Source: JAAXIE01 sp965263155 (GTDB taxonomy: Bacteria; Chloroflexota; Dehalococcoidia; Lucifugimonadales; JAAXIE01). Taken from it: a DNA stretch of 64,000 nt. Where the stretch lies: positions 1,674,001 through 1,738,000 of the forward strand of contig OZ253586.1 in the NCBI GenBank assembly GCA_965263155.1. Reading direction: 5' to 3'. The translations under genes were made by a program, and so were the position numbers. Under the pieces are notes generated by a model that saw only the letters and a program-made list of their open reading frames with translations, was not told the origin of the DNA and did no database searches. Shown here piece after piece: positions 1-8,602 of this stretch; positions within the stretch are counted from its first letter, which is position 1; each line of letters begins with the position of its first letter.

Positions 1-1
1 G

Positions 2-952
2 TCGCCTACCTCCACATCCATCGCCCGGCTGCATGTGGATGGCAGCGTCACCGTCTTTGCTGGCACCACCGAAATCGGGCAAGGCTCCCGCGGCGTGTTC
101 GCGCAAATCGTGTCCCAAGAGTTACAGGTGCCGGTGGAGCGCATCGCATTGATTTCCTCCGACACGGGCATCGTCCCTTACGACCGTTCGACCGGCTCCA
201 GCCGCTCCACCACTCTAATGGGGTTGGCTGTGCAGGGTGCGGCCCAAGAAGTCAGAGACCAATTGCTGGACTTGGCCGTGCTGCACTTCGACTGCCCCAA
301 GTCGGAGCTGACAGTCAACGACGGACAGGTATGGCGTGGCAGCGAAGGCGCGACATACTCCACTCTCATACAGGAGGAGTTCGGTGCGCCTGCCGGTGAG
401 CTTATCGGGCGCGGCTACGTGACGCCGCGCAAGGACGGGGGTCGTCTGGCCATGCCTCCCGCCTTCTGGGAAGTCGGAATCGCTGCCTCGCGCATTGAGG
501 TCGACACCGAGACGGGCCAGATACGCATCCCCCATTACGTCTCAGTGGCCGACGTGGGCGTGGCGATCAACCCGCAACAGTGCGAGGGGCAGGACGAGGG
601 CGCCTCAATGCAGGGCTTGGGGCATACGCTGTTCGAGGAAATGGTGTACGAGGACGGCCAACTGCTGAACCCCAACATGATTGATTACCGTGTACCCGGC
701 TTCGAAGACGTTCCCGAGCAGCTAGAGACCGTGCTCATCGAGAATCACGACGGCCCCGGACCTTATGGGGCCAAGGGCTTGGGAGAGGGCGGCATCGTGT
801 CGGCCGCGCCCTCAATCGCCAACGCGCTGTACGAGGCCACCGGAGTGCGCATCAAAGACCTGCCGCTCACGCCGGAGCGGGTGTGGCGCGCCCTGCGGGA
901 TGCCGGGGTGGCGCCCGACGTGTTCAGTGAAAGTCTGGGCGATAGCCAGTAG
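2..952 (+). CDS. Xanthine dehydrogenase family molybdopterin-binding large subunit, C-terminal part (cut by window edge)
   Basis: The frame is open from the window edge, so only the last ~316 residues of a usually ~770-residue protein are seen. The family (XdhB/CoxL/aldehyde oxidase large chain) binds the molybdenum-pterin cofactor and hydroxylates carbon centres using water. Visible hallmarks are a glycine-rich segment near the start of the visible part (TTEIGQGSRG), a second cofactor-binding stretch around FEEMVYEDGQLLNPN, and the end motif GAKGLGEGG, which carries the catalytic glutamate, followed by the usual ANALYEATG and LTPERVW tail. A CoxG-like gene follows 51 bases downstream on the same strand, as in many CO-dehydrogenase-like operons. 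The substrate cannot be read from this part. Confidence 0.93.
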   Translation, partial: SPTSTSIARLHVDGSVTVFAGTTEIGQGSRGVFAQIVSQELQVPVERIALISSDTGIVPYDRSTGSSRSTTLMGLAVQGAAQEVRDQLLDLAVLHFDCPKSELTVNDGQVWRGSEGATYSTLIQEEFGAPAGELIGRGYVTPRKDGGRLAMPPAFWEVGIAASRIEVDTETGQIRIPHYVSVADVGVAINPQQCEGQDEGASMQGLGHTLFEEMVYEDGQLLNPNMIDYRVPGFEDVPEQLETVLIENHDGPGPYGAKGLGEGGIVSAAPSIANALYEATGVRIKDLPLTPERVWRALRDAGVAPDVFSESLGDSQ

Positions 953-1003
953 GCCCGAAACGACACATAGACCCCCGACACCCCGTACTGACAGGAGGGA
1001 AAG

Positions 1004-1459
1004 ATGAAAATCTCCGACAGTTTGGAAGTGGACCATCCCATACAGCAGGTATGGGACCTTCTACAGCAGCCTCGCTTCTTCCTGTCGGCCATGCCTGGTG
1101 TGCAGTCGTGGGAGGCGGTGGACGAGACCACCTTCGACACCTTGGTGGCGCAGCGAGTTGGGCCCTTTCGTGTCCAGTTCCAAGTCCGGATGACGCTGGA
1201 TGAGGTGGAACCTCCACGACGGCTGGTGGCATCGGGGCAGGGGAAGGAGTCTTCGGGCAGCATGCTGAGCATCCCCTCGGCTGTGCTGGAGTTGGAAGCG
1301 TTGGATGGGTACCGCACGAAGCTCTCATTCGAGATAGATTTCAGCCTCACCGGCAAGCTGGGGTCGCTGGGCTCCATGATGATCCGACGCAAGGCCTCGG
1401 AGATGTCGCGGGAGTTCGCGAACAACCTGGAGGCAGCGTCAAGAGGCGCGGTAGGCTAG
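1004..1459 (+). CDS. CoxG/SRPBCC family protein
   Basis: This 151-residue protein matches the carbon monoxide dehydrogenase subunit G (CoxG) family, a START/SRPBCC hydrophobic-pocket fold. CoxG homologues help membrane anchoring or maturation of molybdenum hydroxylases. The N-terminus (SLEVDHPIQQVWDLL, then AMPGVQSWE) is the characteristic SRPBCC opening, and the C-terminal helix (residues ~120-148) closes the pocket. There is no signal peptide. A strong ribosome-binding site (AGGAGGG) sits 6 bases before the ATG. Position directly after a molybdoenzyme large subunit supports a role with that enzyme. Confidence 0.85.
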   Translation: MKISDSLEVDHPIQQVWDLLQQPRFFLSAMPGVQSWEAVDETTFDTLVAQRVGPFRVQFQVRMTLDEVEPPRRLVASGQGKESSGSMLSIPSAVLELEALDGYRTKLSFEIDFSLTGKLGSLGSMMIRRKASEMSREFANNLEAASRGAVG

Positions 1460-1478
1460 CCTAGGGCAGGGCAAGGCT

Positions 1479-3458
1479 TTGAAGATAGCCTTTCCACAAC
1501 TGCGCCCTTTCTCCGAACGTGGCGCACCTGACGAAGGCCCTGGCATGCTATCGGGGCTTTCGGGTCGAGGCATCTTTTGGCGAGTCGCCGGCCTTTTCCG
1601 CCCTTACTGGCGGTCGGTGGCCATAGTGGGCGTCCTTTTACTGATTACCGCCAGTATTGGAGTCGTCAATCCACTGCTCATCAGGGTGGTGTTCGACACC
1701 GCCCTCTTTCCCTCCGAAGGTGGCCCCGACTTGGAGCTCCTATGGGTGATAGTTGGGGTCATGGCTGCCGTGGCTGTGGCCAACGGCGTGTTCGGCGTCT
1801 CCCAGACGTACCAGACCCACAGGGTTGGGCAGCATGTTATGCGGGACCTGCGGGACACCCTCTACCGCCACCTGCAGGGCATGTCGATGCGGTTCTTCAG
1901 CAGCACCCGCACCGGCGAGGTACAGTCGAGGGTGTCCAACGACGTGGCCGGTGTACAGACAGTAGTGACGTCCACAGTGTCGGACACCATTTCCAACTCC
2001 GTCATCCTCCTCAGCACACTAATCGCCATGCTGGTGCTGTCGTGGCAACTGACACTGGTAGCGGTGGCCACAGTACCGGTCTTCTTCGTACTGACCCGGT
2101 TTGTGGGGGCTAGGCGGCGCGCCATCACTGCCAAGGCCCAAGAGGCCACGGCAGAGATGACGGTCATCACCCAAGAGACACTGTCAGTCTCGGGCATCAT
2201 GCTCTCGAAGCTGTTCGGACGGCAAGGGCAGGAGGTTGCACACTTCCACGGCCACAACCAGCAGTTGGCCGACCTTGCGGTACGTCAACAGATGGTCGGG
2301 TATACCTTCTTTGCCGTGGTGATGACCTTCTTCACCATCGCGCCAGCTCTGATATACCTGCTATCGGGCTACCTGCTGCTGGGCATAGGCGAGGGAGGCA
2401 TCACCGCAGGTGTCATCATCGCCTTTACCACACTGCAGACCCGGCTCTACTTCCCCATCAGCAGGCTGTTGGAGGTGTCGGTGGAGTTGCAATCTTCCAT
2501 GGCCCTGTTCGAGCGCATCTTCGGCTACTTGGATATGCAGCAGGAAATCGTCGACGCGCCCGATGCCATCGATGTAGACCCACAACGGGCTTCAGGGGTC
2601 ATCACATTCGACTCGGTGCGAGTGGACTACGGCCTTACAGCCGAGGAGAGGCTAGCGGGCAGGCGTCTGGAGGTGGACGCAGAACGACACTGGATACTGG
2701 ATGATGTCAGCTTCGAGGTGCCGTCGGGACAACTGGCGGCCATCGTCGGCCCCAGCGGGGCTGGCAAGTCGACCATCGCCTACCTGATTCCCCGGCTGTA
2801 CGACGTAAGCGATGGACGCGTGCTCATTGACAGCGTAGACGTTCGGAAGATACGGCTGGAGTCGATTTCCCGACTCATAGGGTTCGTCACGCAGGAGAGC
2901 TACCTGTTTCACGCCAGCCTGCGGGACAACCTACTGTACGGCAAGCCCGACGCCACCCAAGAGGAGATCGAAGCCGCAACCAAGGCTGCCTACATACACG
3001 ACCGAATCATGGAGCTGGATGACGGTTACGACACCATTGCCGGAGAGCGAGGGACCCGCCTCTCCGGCGGCGAGAGGCAGCGCGTGGCCATAGCACGCGT
3101 CATCCTGCATCAGCCACGCATCCTTATCTTGGACGAGGCCACCTCTGCCTTGGACACTACCAGCGAACGCTACGTGCAGGCAGCGTTGCAACCCCTCATC
3201 AAGGAGCGGACGACGCTGGTCATCGCTCACCGCCTGTCGACCATCATGGCGGCGGACGTGATTTATGCCATGGACCACGGCCGCATCGTGGAGCATGGGA
3301 CGCACCGGGAGTTGCTGGCCCGCGGGGGCCTCTACGCCCAACTCTACGCCGAGCAGTTCGACAGTGGTCTGGTGGAGGCCCGCTGCGAGGATGGCATCGT
3401 TATGTCCAGCGGCCAAGTGATACCGGAAGAAAGCGTCCTAGCCAGCGCAGGCGCATAG
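1479..3458 (+). CDS. ABC exporter, fused permease and ATPase
   Basis: A 659-residue half-transporter of the MsbA/LmrA type: an N-terminal six-helix membrane domain (about residues 40-340) followed by a nucleotide-binding domain. Walker A is GPSGAGKST, the signature is LSGGERQRVAIARV, Walker B is ILILDEATSALD and the switch histidine is in IAHRLST, so the ATPase looks intact. The NBD carries a ~25-residue insert before Walker A (TAEERLAGRRLEVDAERHW region). It probably works as a homodimer exporting a lipid or drug. The start used is TTG with a purine-rich stretch upstream; an ATG at 1546 is an alternative. The spacer to the CoxG-like gene is 19 bases, so co-transcription is likely. Confidence 0.94.
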   Translation: MKIAFPQLRPFSERGAPDEGPGMLSGLSGRGIFWRVAGLFRPYWRSVAIVGVLLLITASIGVVNPLLIRVVFDTALFPSEGGPDLELLWVIVGVMAAVAVANGVFGVSQTYQTHRVGQHVMRDLRDTLYRHLQGMSMRFFSSTRTGEVQSRVSNDVAGVQTVVTSTVSDTISNSVILLSTLIAMLVLSWQLTLVAVATVPVFFVLTRFVGARRRAITAKAQEATAEMTVITQETLSVSGIMLSKLFGRQGQEVAHFHGHNQQLADLAVRQQMVGYTFFAVVMTFFTIAPALIYLLSGYLLLGIGEGGITAGVIIAFTTLQTRLYFPISRLLEVSVELQSSMALFERIFGYLDMQQEIVDAPDAIDVDPQRASGVITFDSVRVDYGLTAEERLAGRRLEVDAERHWILDDVSFEVPSGQLAAIVGPSGAGKSTIAYLIPRLYDVSDGRVLIDSVDVRKIRLESISRLIGFVTQESYLFHASLRDNLLYGKPDATQEEIEAATKAAYIHDRIMELDDGYDTIAGERGTRLSGGERQRVAIARVILHQPRILILDEATSALDTTSERYVQAALQPLIKERTTLVIAHRLSTIMAADVIYAMDHGRIVEHGTHRELLARGGLYAQLYAEQFDSGLVEARCEDGIVMSSGQVIPEESVLASAGA

Positions 3459-3503
3459 AAACGGTTCGCGCTCAACGAGTGGGGATGTTCTCGCATGCGC
3501 CCT

Positions 3504-4262
3504 TCAGCCGCTAGCCGTCACCCCGACCTCGCGGCGTTCAGCCAGCATGCGTCCGTAGCCCACAAGCGGCTCCTCGTACCCAGCCAACGCTAGGGCGCGC
3601 CAGAGGGTCGCTGAGTGGGAGGTGACCACCGGCTTGCCGATAGCTTCCTCCAAGGCTTCGATGGCGGGCATGGCGTCCAGGTTCATGCAGCTTACAAACA
3701 GGCCATCGGCATCGTCGCAGTAGGGTTCCCAAGCCCGTAGGGAGAAGTCGTACACCTCTTCGGGGGTGACCGAGCCGTAGGCTTGGCCGCCGTGGAGGCC
3801 CATGCCCTTCATCACCAGCGGCTGGATACCTGAGGCTTCGAGATAGGCTTGCTCGGCGACGTGATGGCTGTCGGGGTAGGGAGAGGTGACTACGACGCGC
3901 GTCATGCCCATATGGTGCAGGGCCTCAGTGCAGGCAAGCATGGTGGAGGTGGTGCCGATGCCCCACTGCTGCTGCATTTCTTGGCAGAACTCCGCATCCT
4001 TCTGCGGCCCGCGCAGGGCACCGCTGACAGTGCAGCAGTAGGCGATGGAGTCGACGTGGGCGCTTGCCAACTCCTCTACGGCGCGGCCGGCGCTGGACTC
4101 CATCTCCACCAATGCCCCCAGTTCCCCACCCGGTCGCAACAGCATTCTGCTGGTGAAGAATCCGATATCCGGGGACCCCACTCGCGGATAGCGGGTCTCC
4201 GCCACGGTGGAGCTGCTGACTACGACTAGTCCGATTCTTGCTTTCCATTGCAGGCGGTCCAT
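3504..4262 (-). CDS. Asp/Glu racemase superfamily enzyme, maleate isomerase / arylmalonate decarboxylase type
   Basis: A 252-residue enzyme of the Asp/Glu/hydantoin racemase superfamily. Two cysteines in the expected places, one in AYCCTVSG and one in LFVSCMNLDAM, are the likely catalytic pair, and the second motif is typical of maleate cis-trans isomerases and arylmalonate decarboxylases. The family acts on carboxylic acids by proton abstraction or thiol addition. It is the last gene of a minus-strand set beginning with an ornithine-cyclodeaminase family gene. Its ATG overlaps the TGA of a 29-codon frame directly upstream (TGATG), implying translational coupling. The exact substrate is unknown. 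Confidence 0.82.
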   Translation of the reverse strand: MDRLQWKARIGLVVVSSSTVAETRYPRVGSPDIGFFTSRMLLRPGGELGALVEMESSAGRAVEELASAHVDSIAYCCTVSGALRGPQKDAEFCQEMQQQWGIGTTSTMLACTEALHHMGMTRVVVTSPYPDSHHVAEQAYLEASGIQPLVMKGMGLHGGQAYGSVTPEEVYDFSLRAWEPYCDDADGLFVSCMNLDAMPAIEALEEAIGKPVVTSHSATLWRALALAGYEEPLVGYGRMLAERREVGVTASG

Positions 4263-4351
4263 CAGTACCTCCGTTTAGTAAAGAGTCGGAACACGACAGT
4301 GATTGTGAGGCCTATCACAACACCCAGTACTATGGCCACTCCAATTTCCAA
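4262..4351 (-). CDS. Possible 29-residue single-pass membrane peptide
   Basis: Between the ornithine-cyclodeaminase-like and racemase-like genes is a short frame starting at TTG and ending in a TGA that overlaps the next ATG. It encodes one clear membrane helix (EIGVAIVLGVVIGLTITVVF) followed by a basic end (KRRY). An AAGGA box overlapping the upstream gene's stop lies about 12 bases before the TTG. The overlapping stop-start and the clean hydrophobic pattern are the evidence. A chance frame in a short spacer cannot be excluded. Confidence 0.4.
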   Translation of the reverse strand: MEIGVAIVLGVVIGLTITVVFRLFTKRRY

Positions 4352-4358
4352 CGTCGAA

Positions 4359-5507
4359 CTAGTCCTTCTCGCTTTGTAGGAACCACTCGGTGGGTATCTC
4401 GCGGCCGAGCCCCTTGGCCCGGGCTGCCTCGTATACCCTGCCCGCCACTGAATGGAACTGGGCACCCTGCAGGTTGCCCCGGTCGGAGAAGGTGATTTGC
4501 TCGGGCGATGTGCGTCCTTCTTTTGCACCCACCATCAACTCCTCCATGTACACCGTCTTTTCTCCGACGGTGTAGGTGTTGCCCTGCTTCACGCTGTAAT
4601 TGGCCGACTTCTGGTGGTAATGGTGGTCTTGGAACTTGGGTGTCTCAGGCGGAATGGACCAAGCGAACAGGGTGTCATGCACCTTAAGTTCGGGGTAGCC
4701 TTGGGGGGCTGGCGCAGTGCCCAGCACCAAGGCGACGTCTATCTTCTGAGTAGTGTCCTCGTCGAGTGGGCCCCAGATACTCGTGATGTGGGTGCCCGGT
4801 TCGAGGTAGCGTCCCAAGTGGGCGCTCTTGTAGGTGCCGGGGTTTTCTTGGAAGCCCCCGTCGGTGCAGGCCGCTAGGATGTCGGCGCCGCGGTATACAT
4901 CGGCCGGGTTATCGCAGACGACAGTCTCGATTTCGAACTCTTGGGCCACCTCGCGGGCGAACTCCTCGCGATTGGCTGGAGTGGGACTGTAGACCTGCAG
5001 GCGTCGTATAGGACGCACCGCGCAAAAGGCGCGTATGTGGGAGCGAGCCATGCCACCGGAACCGAGGATGCCGACCACCTGAGCGTCATCTCGCGCCATG
5101 AGCTCGGCCCCGATAGCGGAGTCGGCCCCCACGCGCATGCGCTGCAGGAGGCCGTCATTAATCAGGGCTAGTGGCTCGGCGTTATTGGTATCGATGAGCA
5201 GCACCATTCCCATGACCATGCCGGGGCGCACTGCCACCATCTCGTGGGTCTCCACCCCTTCGTACTCGGCTTGGTGCAGCACATTGGAGTGGAACCTGAT
5301 GGCAAAGTAACCAGTGTTTGCTGAGCCTCCTTCCATGCTGGCCCAGCGGTACACTTTATTGGGGTCTTTAGTGGGCATACGTATATCCATCCGGGGACGG
5401 CATATCCCCTCTCCATCCACGATCTCTCGGTACGCCTGCCGGATGGCCCCGACAGCCATCTCCATTGTGAGAACGGATCGTACGTCGTCGTTGTTCAGGA
5501 ACAGCAT
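4359..5507 (-). CDS. Ornithine cyclodeaminase / mu-crystallin family protein
   Basis: A 382-residue NAD(P)-dependent enzyme of the OCD/mu-crystallin family, whose members include ornithine cyclodeaminase, alanine dehydrogenase and imine reductases. The N-terminal substrate half begins LFLNNDDVRSVLTMEMAV. The Rossmann half has the dinucleotide motif GILGSGGMARSH (residues ~146-157), then ADILAACTDGG. It is slightly longer than typical members (~320-350) because of an extended C-terminus. It heads a minus-strand group with the membrane peptide and the racemase-like gene. The reaction is not certain; amino-acid or imine metabolism is likely. Confidence 0.88.
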   Translation of the reverse strand: MLFLNNDDVRSVLTMEMAVGAIRQAYREIVDGEGICRPRMDIRMPTKDPNKVYRWASMEGGSANTGYFAIRFHSNVLHQAEYEGVETHEMVAVRPGMVMGMVLLIDTNNAEPLALINDGLLQRMRVGADSAIGAELMARDDAQVVGILGSGGMARSHIRAFCAVRPIRRLQVYSPTPANREEFAREVAQEFEIETVVCDNPADVYRGADILAACTDGGFQENPGTYKSAHLGRYLEPGTHITSIWGPLDEDTTQKIDVALVLGTAPAPQGYPELKVHDTLFAWSIPPETPKFQDHHYHQKSANYSVKQGNTYTVGEKTVYMEELMVGAKEGRTSPEQITFSDRGNLQGAQFHSVAGRVYEAARAKGLGREIPTEWFLQSEKD

Positions 5508-5650
5508 GTTCGCACCGCCTAATCTGGCATTTACCGACCATTAGTTGCCCAGCATTATCTGCTTGAAAGGAACCGCTTGTAAAACGTTCTCGCTGAGGAC
5601 TGGACGCTTGGTAGATGCTATCATGTCACACGAAATCTGGAGCGTGTGGA

Positions 5651-5859
5651 ATGAATGACCGCTACGCTTACCGGTCTACCTGGTCTGAAGACGACGGCAT
5701 GTACGTCGGTCTGTGCGCCGAATTCCGCTCCTGAGCGCACTGGCTGACACCCCGGCGGGGGCCTTCGGCGAGATACGGCAGGTGGGGGAGGCAGTAGCGA
5801 TGCTGCAAGAAGAGGGAGACCCCATACCAGAACGAGGCCGCCCGAGAGCAAGGAGATCC
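5651..5859 (+). pseudogene. hicB: HicB-like antitoxin, broken by one frameshift
   Basis: The frame from ATG 5651 reads MNDRYAYRSTWSEDDGMYVG and LCAEF, the classic start of a HicB-family domain, and then hits TGA at 5732. Reading resumes one frame over with PLLSALADTPAGAFGEI and ends GDPIPE, exactly the continuation a HicB domain should have. One missing C near 5726-5728 explains the break. No HicA toxin is visible upstream. The shifted frame runs without a stop into the ribbon-helix-helix gene at 5860, so the ancestral product may have been one HicB-RHH protein. A sequencing error in the C run would restore it. Confidence 0.72.
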
Positions 5860-6087
5860 ATGAAGACGATGACCGTCGACGATGACCACTACTTGGCCCT
5901 TGAAGAGGCAGCCCGCCGTAGTGACAGGCCCGTCCAAGAGTTGGTCAACGAGGCTATCGAGTCGTGGCTAGCGGAGGCGGAGCTGGACGATGCTGAGCAC
6001 ACCGCCATCGAAGAGGCCCGCGCAGAAGCAGCGGAACAGGGCGGGATCGAGTTCGAAGCGTTCTTCGACGAGCTTCTCGGCGGCTAA
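5860..6087 (+). CDS. Ribbon-helix-helix antitoxin-like protein
   Basis: A 75-residue protein with a ribbon-helix-helix pattern at its N-terminus: a beta strand (MTVDDDHYLALEEAA) and two helices around RPVQELVNEAIESWLAE. The acidic C-terminal tail is typical of antitoxin toxin-binding regions. AAGGAG lies five bases before the ATG. It is either a separate antitoxin or the DNA-binding C-terminal half of the frameshifted HicB protein just upstream, since the two share a frame. No toxin gene follows; the next gene is on the other strand. Confidence 0.6.
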   Translation: MKTMTVDDDHYLALEEAARRSDRPVQELVNEAIESWLAEAELDDAEHTAIEEARAEAAEQGGIEFEAFFDELLGG

Positions 6088-6154
6088 GACTGATTGCAGG
6101 CGTCTTATCGGGCCGTCCTGGGTCAGGGACAGCATGGGAAGACTCCTCCAGCAG

Positions 6155-7186
6155 TTAACGTCGCCTGCCGATCTCTATTCGGTCAGGCCCATACGCTGTC
6201 AAAATGCTTACGCCGCTCGAGCGATGGTTCTTGTGGGCAGTCCGGACGCCATAGTTTCCGCCGCCTTTGATCCACACATGACCAAATCGCTTTGCGAGGC
6301 CGAATAGCGCTGCATGAACTTCACCGTACCGGGAATTGAGGTACTCCGAACGCAAGTGCTCTGGGAATTCGTCCAGCTGATCAATTCTTTCCTTCGGTAC
6401 ATTGGTGCTGCTGAGGAGACAGTTCAGGGCTCGGAGGAGATTCCAAGTGAAAGACGGCAGGTCTCTTTCAAAGCGGGCCAGTTCGATGAGTGTGCCGCCG
6501 GCACCCAGCTGTACGCCCGACTCCGCAAGAGCCCCACGAAAGCATTCTGTTGCTTCTTCGCCAAAAAACTTGCTAAGTTCTCGCCTCTCAGGAGTCTCTT
6601 CTAGTTGACTCAGATCAGAGATGTGATTGAGAACATACACTTGGTGTTGTTTCCACAGGTCTCTGCCGTCCCAATCAATATCGGCAATGTCTAGCCAGCT
6701 GACGTGCTTGGCTTCTGGGTTAGCCTCTTGGTAGGCGTTAAAGACCCTATTTGCCGCGGTTCTGTCTTCCGGTGCGCCAACCTGCTCGACCTGCTTTTGG
6801 GTAAACGGCGTGAGATATGCAATTTGTATTGTGTGGTTGCGGTACTTTCTAGCGAGACCTTGCTGATATCCTTGTAGTTGGCCCGCCTTGGCCGAAGCAT
6901 CTGCGGTCTTGACCTCAATTCCAACGACTCGCGGATATGGCTCCTCGCATTTTATGCAGATGTCTATCCTAGATCTGTCTCCCAAAATTTCCTCGGACGT
7001 GATCTCGGCATTATCGGGTGCTTGCCAGTCTTCTCGTGCTGTTAGCTTCCATACGCGCTCAAACAGAGAGCGGTCCCCAGTCAGGCTCTCGTTCAGAGCG
7101 TCTGCTAGAAATTGCGAGTGGTATGGCTCATCCCGCTCTGAAACCGAGTTGATAGTCTCAAAAATGTTCACTTTGTTATCCTTCAC
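6155..7186 (-). CDS. PD-(D/E)XK nuclease family protein
   Basis: A 343-residue protein with the restriction-endonuclease-like core in its N-terminal third: Asp75 in RSRIDICIK, the E-x-K pair Glu91/Lys93 in GIEVKT, and a following glutamine-rich helix (QLQGYQQGL, ~103-111). This resembles the PDDEXK_4 group. The rest is unrecognised and may be a DNA-recognition or effector region. The start is GTG, overlapping the TGA of the Rieske oxygenase gene (GTGA), so translation may be coupled although the functions look unrelated. The coding style appears more AT-rich than its neighbours, suggesting transfer. No partner methylase is adjacent. Confidence 0.75.
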   Translation of the reverse strand: MKDNKVNIFETINSVSERDEPYHSQFLADALNESLTGDRSLFERVWKLTAREDWQAPDNAEITSEEILGDRSRIDICIKCEEPYPRVVGIEVKTADASAKAGQLQGYQQGLARKYRNHTIQIAYLTPFTQKQVEQVGAPEDRTAANRVFNAYQEANPEAKHVSWLDIADIDWDGRDLWKQHQVYVLNHISDLSQLEETPERRELSKFFGEEATECFRGALAESGVQLGAGGTLIELARFERDLPSFTWNLLRALNCLLSSTNVPKERIDQLDEFPEHLRSEYLNSRYGEVHAALFGLAKRFGHVWIKGGGNYGVRTAHKNHRSSGVSILTAYGPDRIEIGRRR

Positions 7187-8475
7187 GTCCCTCGCTCCGC
7201 GAGCACCGTTGGGTCACTGATGTATTCCGTAGCCACCTTGCGACCTACCTCCATCTGGAGGAGCTTGTCCTCCTCGGGGGTGGGGGCTGGTGGGATGTCG
7301 CGGACTATGGTGTCGTTCCCGTAGGTGGGAATGGGCGTAGTTGCATCGCGGACGACACCCTTGGGGTCGCGGCCTTGGAGGACATCCTCGATGCCCTCGC
7401 GCACCATACGCCGCGCCATGATGACTCCACGGTCGGTGGTGGCAAGGTGTTCGAGGGCGTGGATGGCGATGGAGCGCTGGCCTACTTGGGCGTCGAAGTC
7501 GCCGGGGACTCGCTGCCTCTCCTCGTAGGGGCGGGCGTCGTCTTGGCCGAACTCCATCACCTGCTCAGCATCCACCTCGATTGGGTAGTCGTCCTTCACA
7601 TGGCGGACGCGGAAGTTCATGGTGTGGGTGTCGTCGACCGGCACCGACCACTGGGTCATGTAGGGCCTGGACACCGCCCTGCGCCGCTCCACGTCGTCGC
7701 CCGTCGATGACCACTGGTGGATGTTGGGCGCGATGAAATCAGTCATCCGCACCCAGATGGCGTTCCCGGCCCTTCTGGATGCTACAAACACCATCCCTAC
7801 GGGTGTCTCCATGTACTCCCAGTCGGCGCGGTTGCGCAGGTCTGTGGTGAAACCTTGGCTGCCGTCGATGGTGTGCAGGAAGTCGAGGTGAGCGGGGTCC
7901 ATGCAGTTCTCTTTGATTTGGAGCCAGTTAGCAGGCACCTCGTGTCGCACGCCCACCCGTGCGCGGTAACCCGGCATGACATAGGTGTCGAACACTGGGA
8001 AAGGAGGCTTCGTTTCCGGCGGCCCCATGTAGGCGAATACGATGCCGTGGTAGACCTCTGTGGGGTAAGCCCCTTGGTAGAGACGGTCTTTCAGAGTGCT
8101 ACTAGCTGGCTCGCCAGGCGTCTCCAGCACCCGGCCGTCGACATCGAAGAGCCAGCCGTGGTAACAGCAGCGTAGGCCCCGCTCTGATACCACCCCGAAC
8201 TCCAAGGAGGTCCCGCGGTGGCAGCAGTGGAGTTGAAGCGCACCCACTTGGCCCTGACGGTCGTTGAATACCACCAAATCCTCTCCCATGACCCGCAGGC
8301 GCACCGGCAGGTCATTGAGTTCGTCCAAGAACACTACTGGGTTCCAGAAGCGTCGCAGATACTCCCCGCAGGGCGTCCCCGGCCCGACGTGGGTCAGGAC
8401 GTCGTCCTCCGGTGGCAGGTCCCTGTGGTAGTAGCCTCCGTGGCTGCGGGTGAGGAAGGGGGCTCTGGTGGTCAT
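7183..8475 (-). CDS. Rieske non-heme iron oxygenase, phthalate-4,5-dioxygenase-like alpha subunit
   Basis: A 430-residue oxygenase subunit. The Rieske [2Fe-2S] ligands are Cys84-x-His86 (HCCHRG) and Cys103-x2-His106 (CCYHGW). The mononuclear iron site is in ENCMDPAHLDFLHT, with His196 and His201 as ligands and the bridging Asp193. Such enzymes hydroxylate aromatic or related rings using electrons from a separate reductase, which is not in this window. A 4,5-dihydroxyphthalate-decarboxylase homologue lies 2.2 kb away on the same strand, which fits phthalate-like aromatic catabolism, but the substrate is inference. Confidence 0.92.
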   Translation of the reverse strand: MTTRAPFLTRSHGGYYHRDLPPEDDVLTHVGPGTPCGEYLRRFWNPVVFLDELNDLPVRLRVMGEDLVVFNDRQGQVGALQLHCCHRGTSLEFGVVSERGLRCCYHGWLFDVDGRVLETPGEPASSTLKDRLYQGAYPTEVYHGIVFAYMGPPETKPPFPVFDTYVMPGYRARVGVRHEVPANWLQIKENCMDPAHLDFLHTIDGSQGFTTDLRNRADWEYMETPVGMVFVASRRAGNAIWVRMTDFIAPNIHQWSSTGDDVERRRAVSRPYMTQWSVPVDDTHTMNFRVRHVKDDYPIEVDAEQVMEFGQDDARPYEERQRVPGDFDAQVGQRSIAIHALEHLATTDRGVIMARRMVREGIEDVLQGRDPKGVVRDATTPIPTYGNDTIVRDIPPAPTPEEDKLLQMEVGRKVATEYISDPTVLAERGT

Positions 8476-8550
8476 TAGTCACTGCTCCTTAGAGGGCGCG
8501 TTGATTCATAGTGATTGCGGCGAGAACCGCAGTCTAGAAGCCTACGCTGG

Positions 8551-8570
8551 ATTCCGGCCTCCGCCGGAAT
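8551..8570. repeat. REP-like palindrome
   Basis: A perfect 8-bp inverted repeat (ATTCCGGC, loop CTCC, GCCGGAAT) sits between two minus-strand genes and is followed by GACGGA. This is the shape of the short extragenic palindromes reading GGAATGACG found in many bacteria. It could also help terminate the rhodanese transcript, being 33 bases past its stop. Confidence 0.5.
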
Positions 8571-8602
8571 GACGGATGTGCGGGCGTATGGTCTGTGTAC
8601 GC

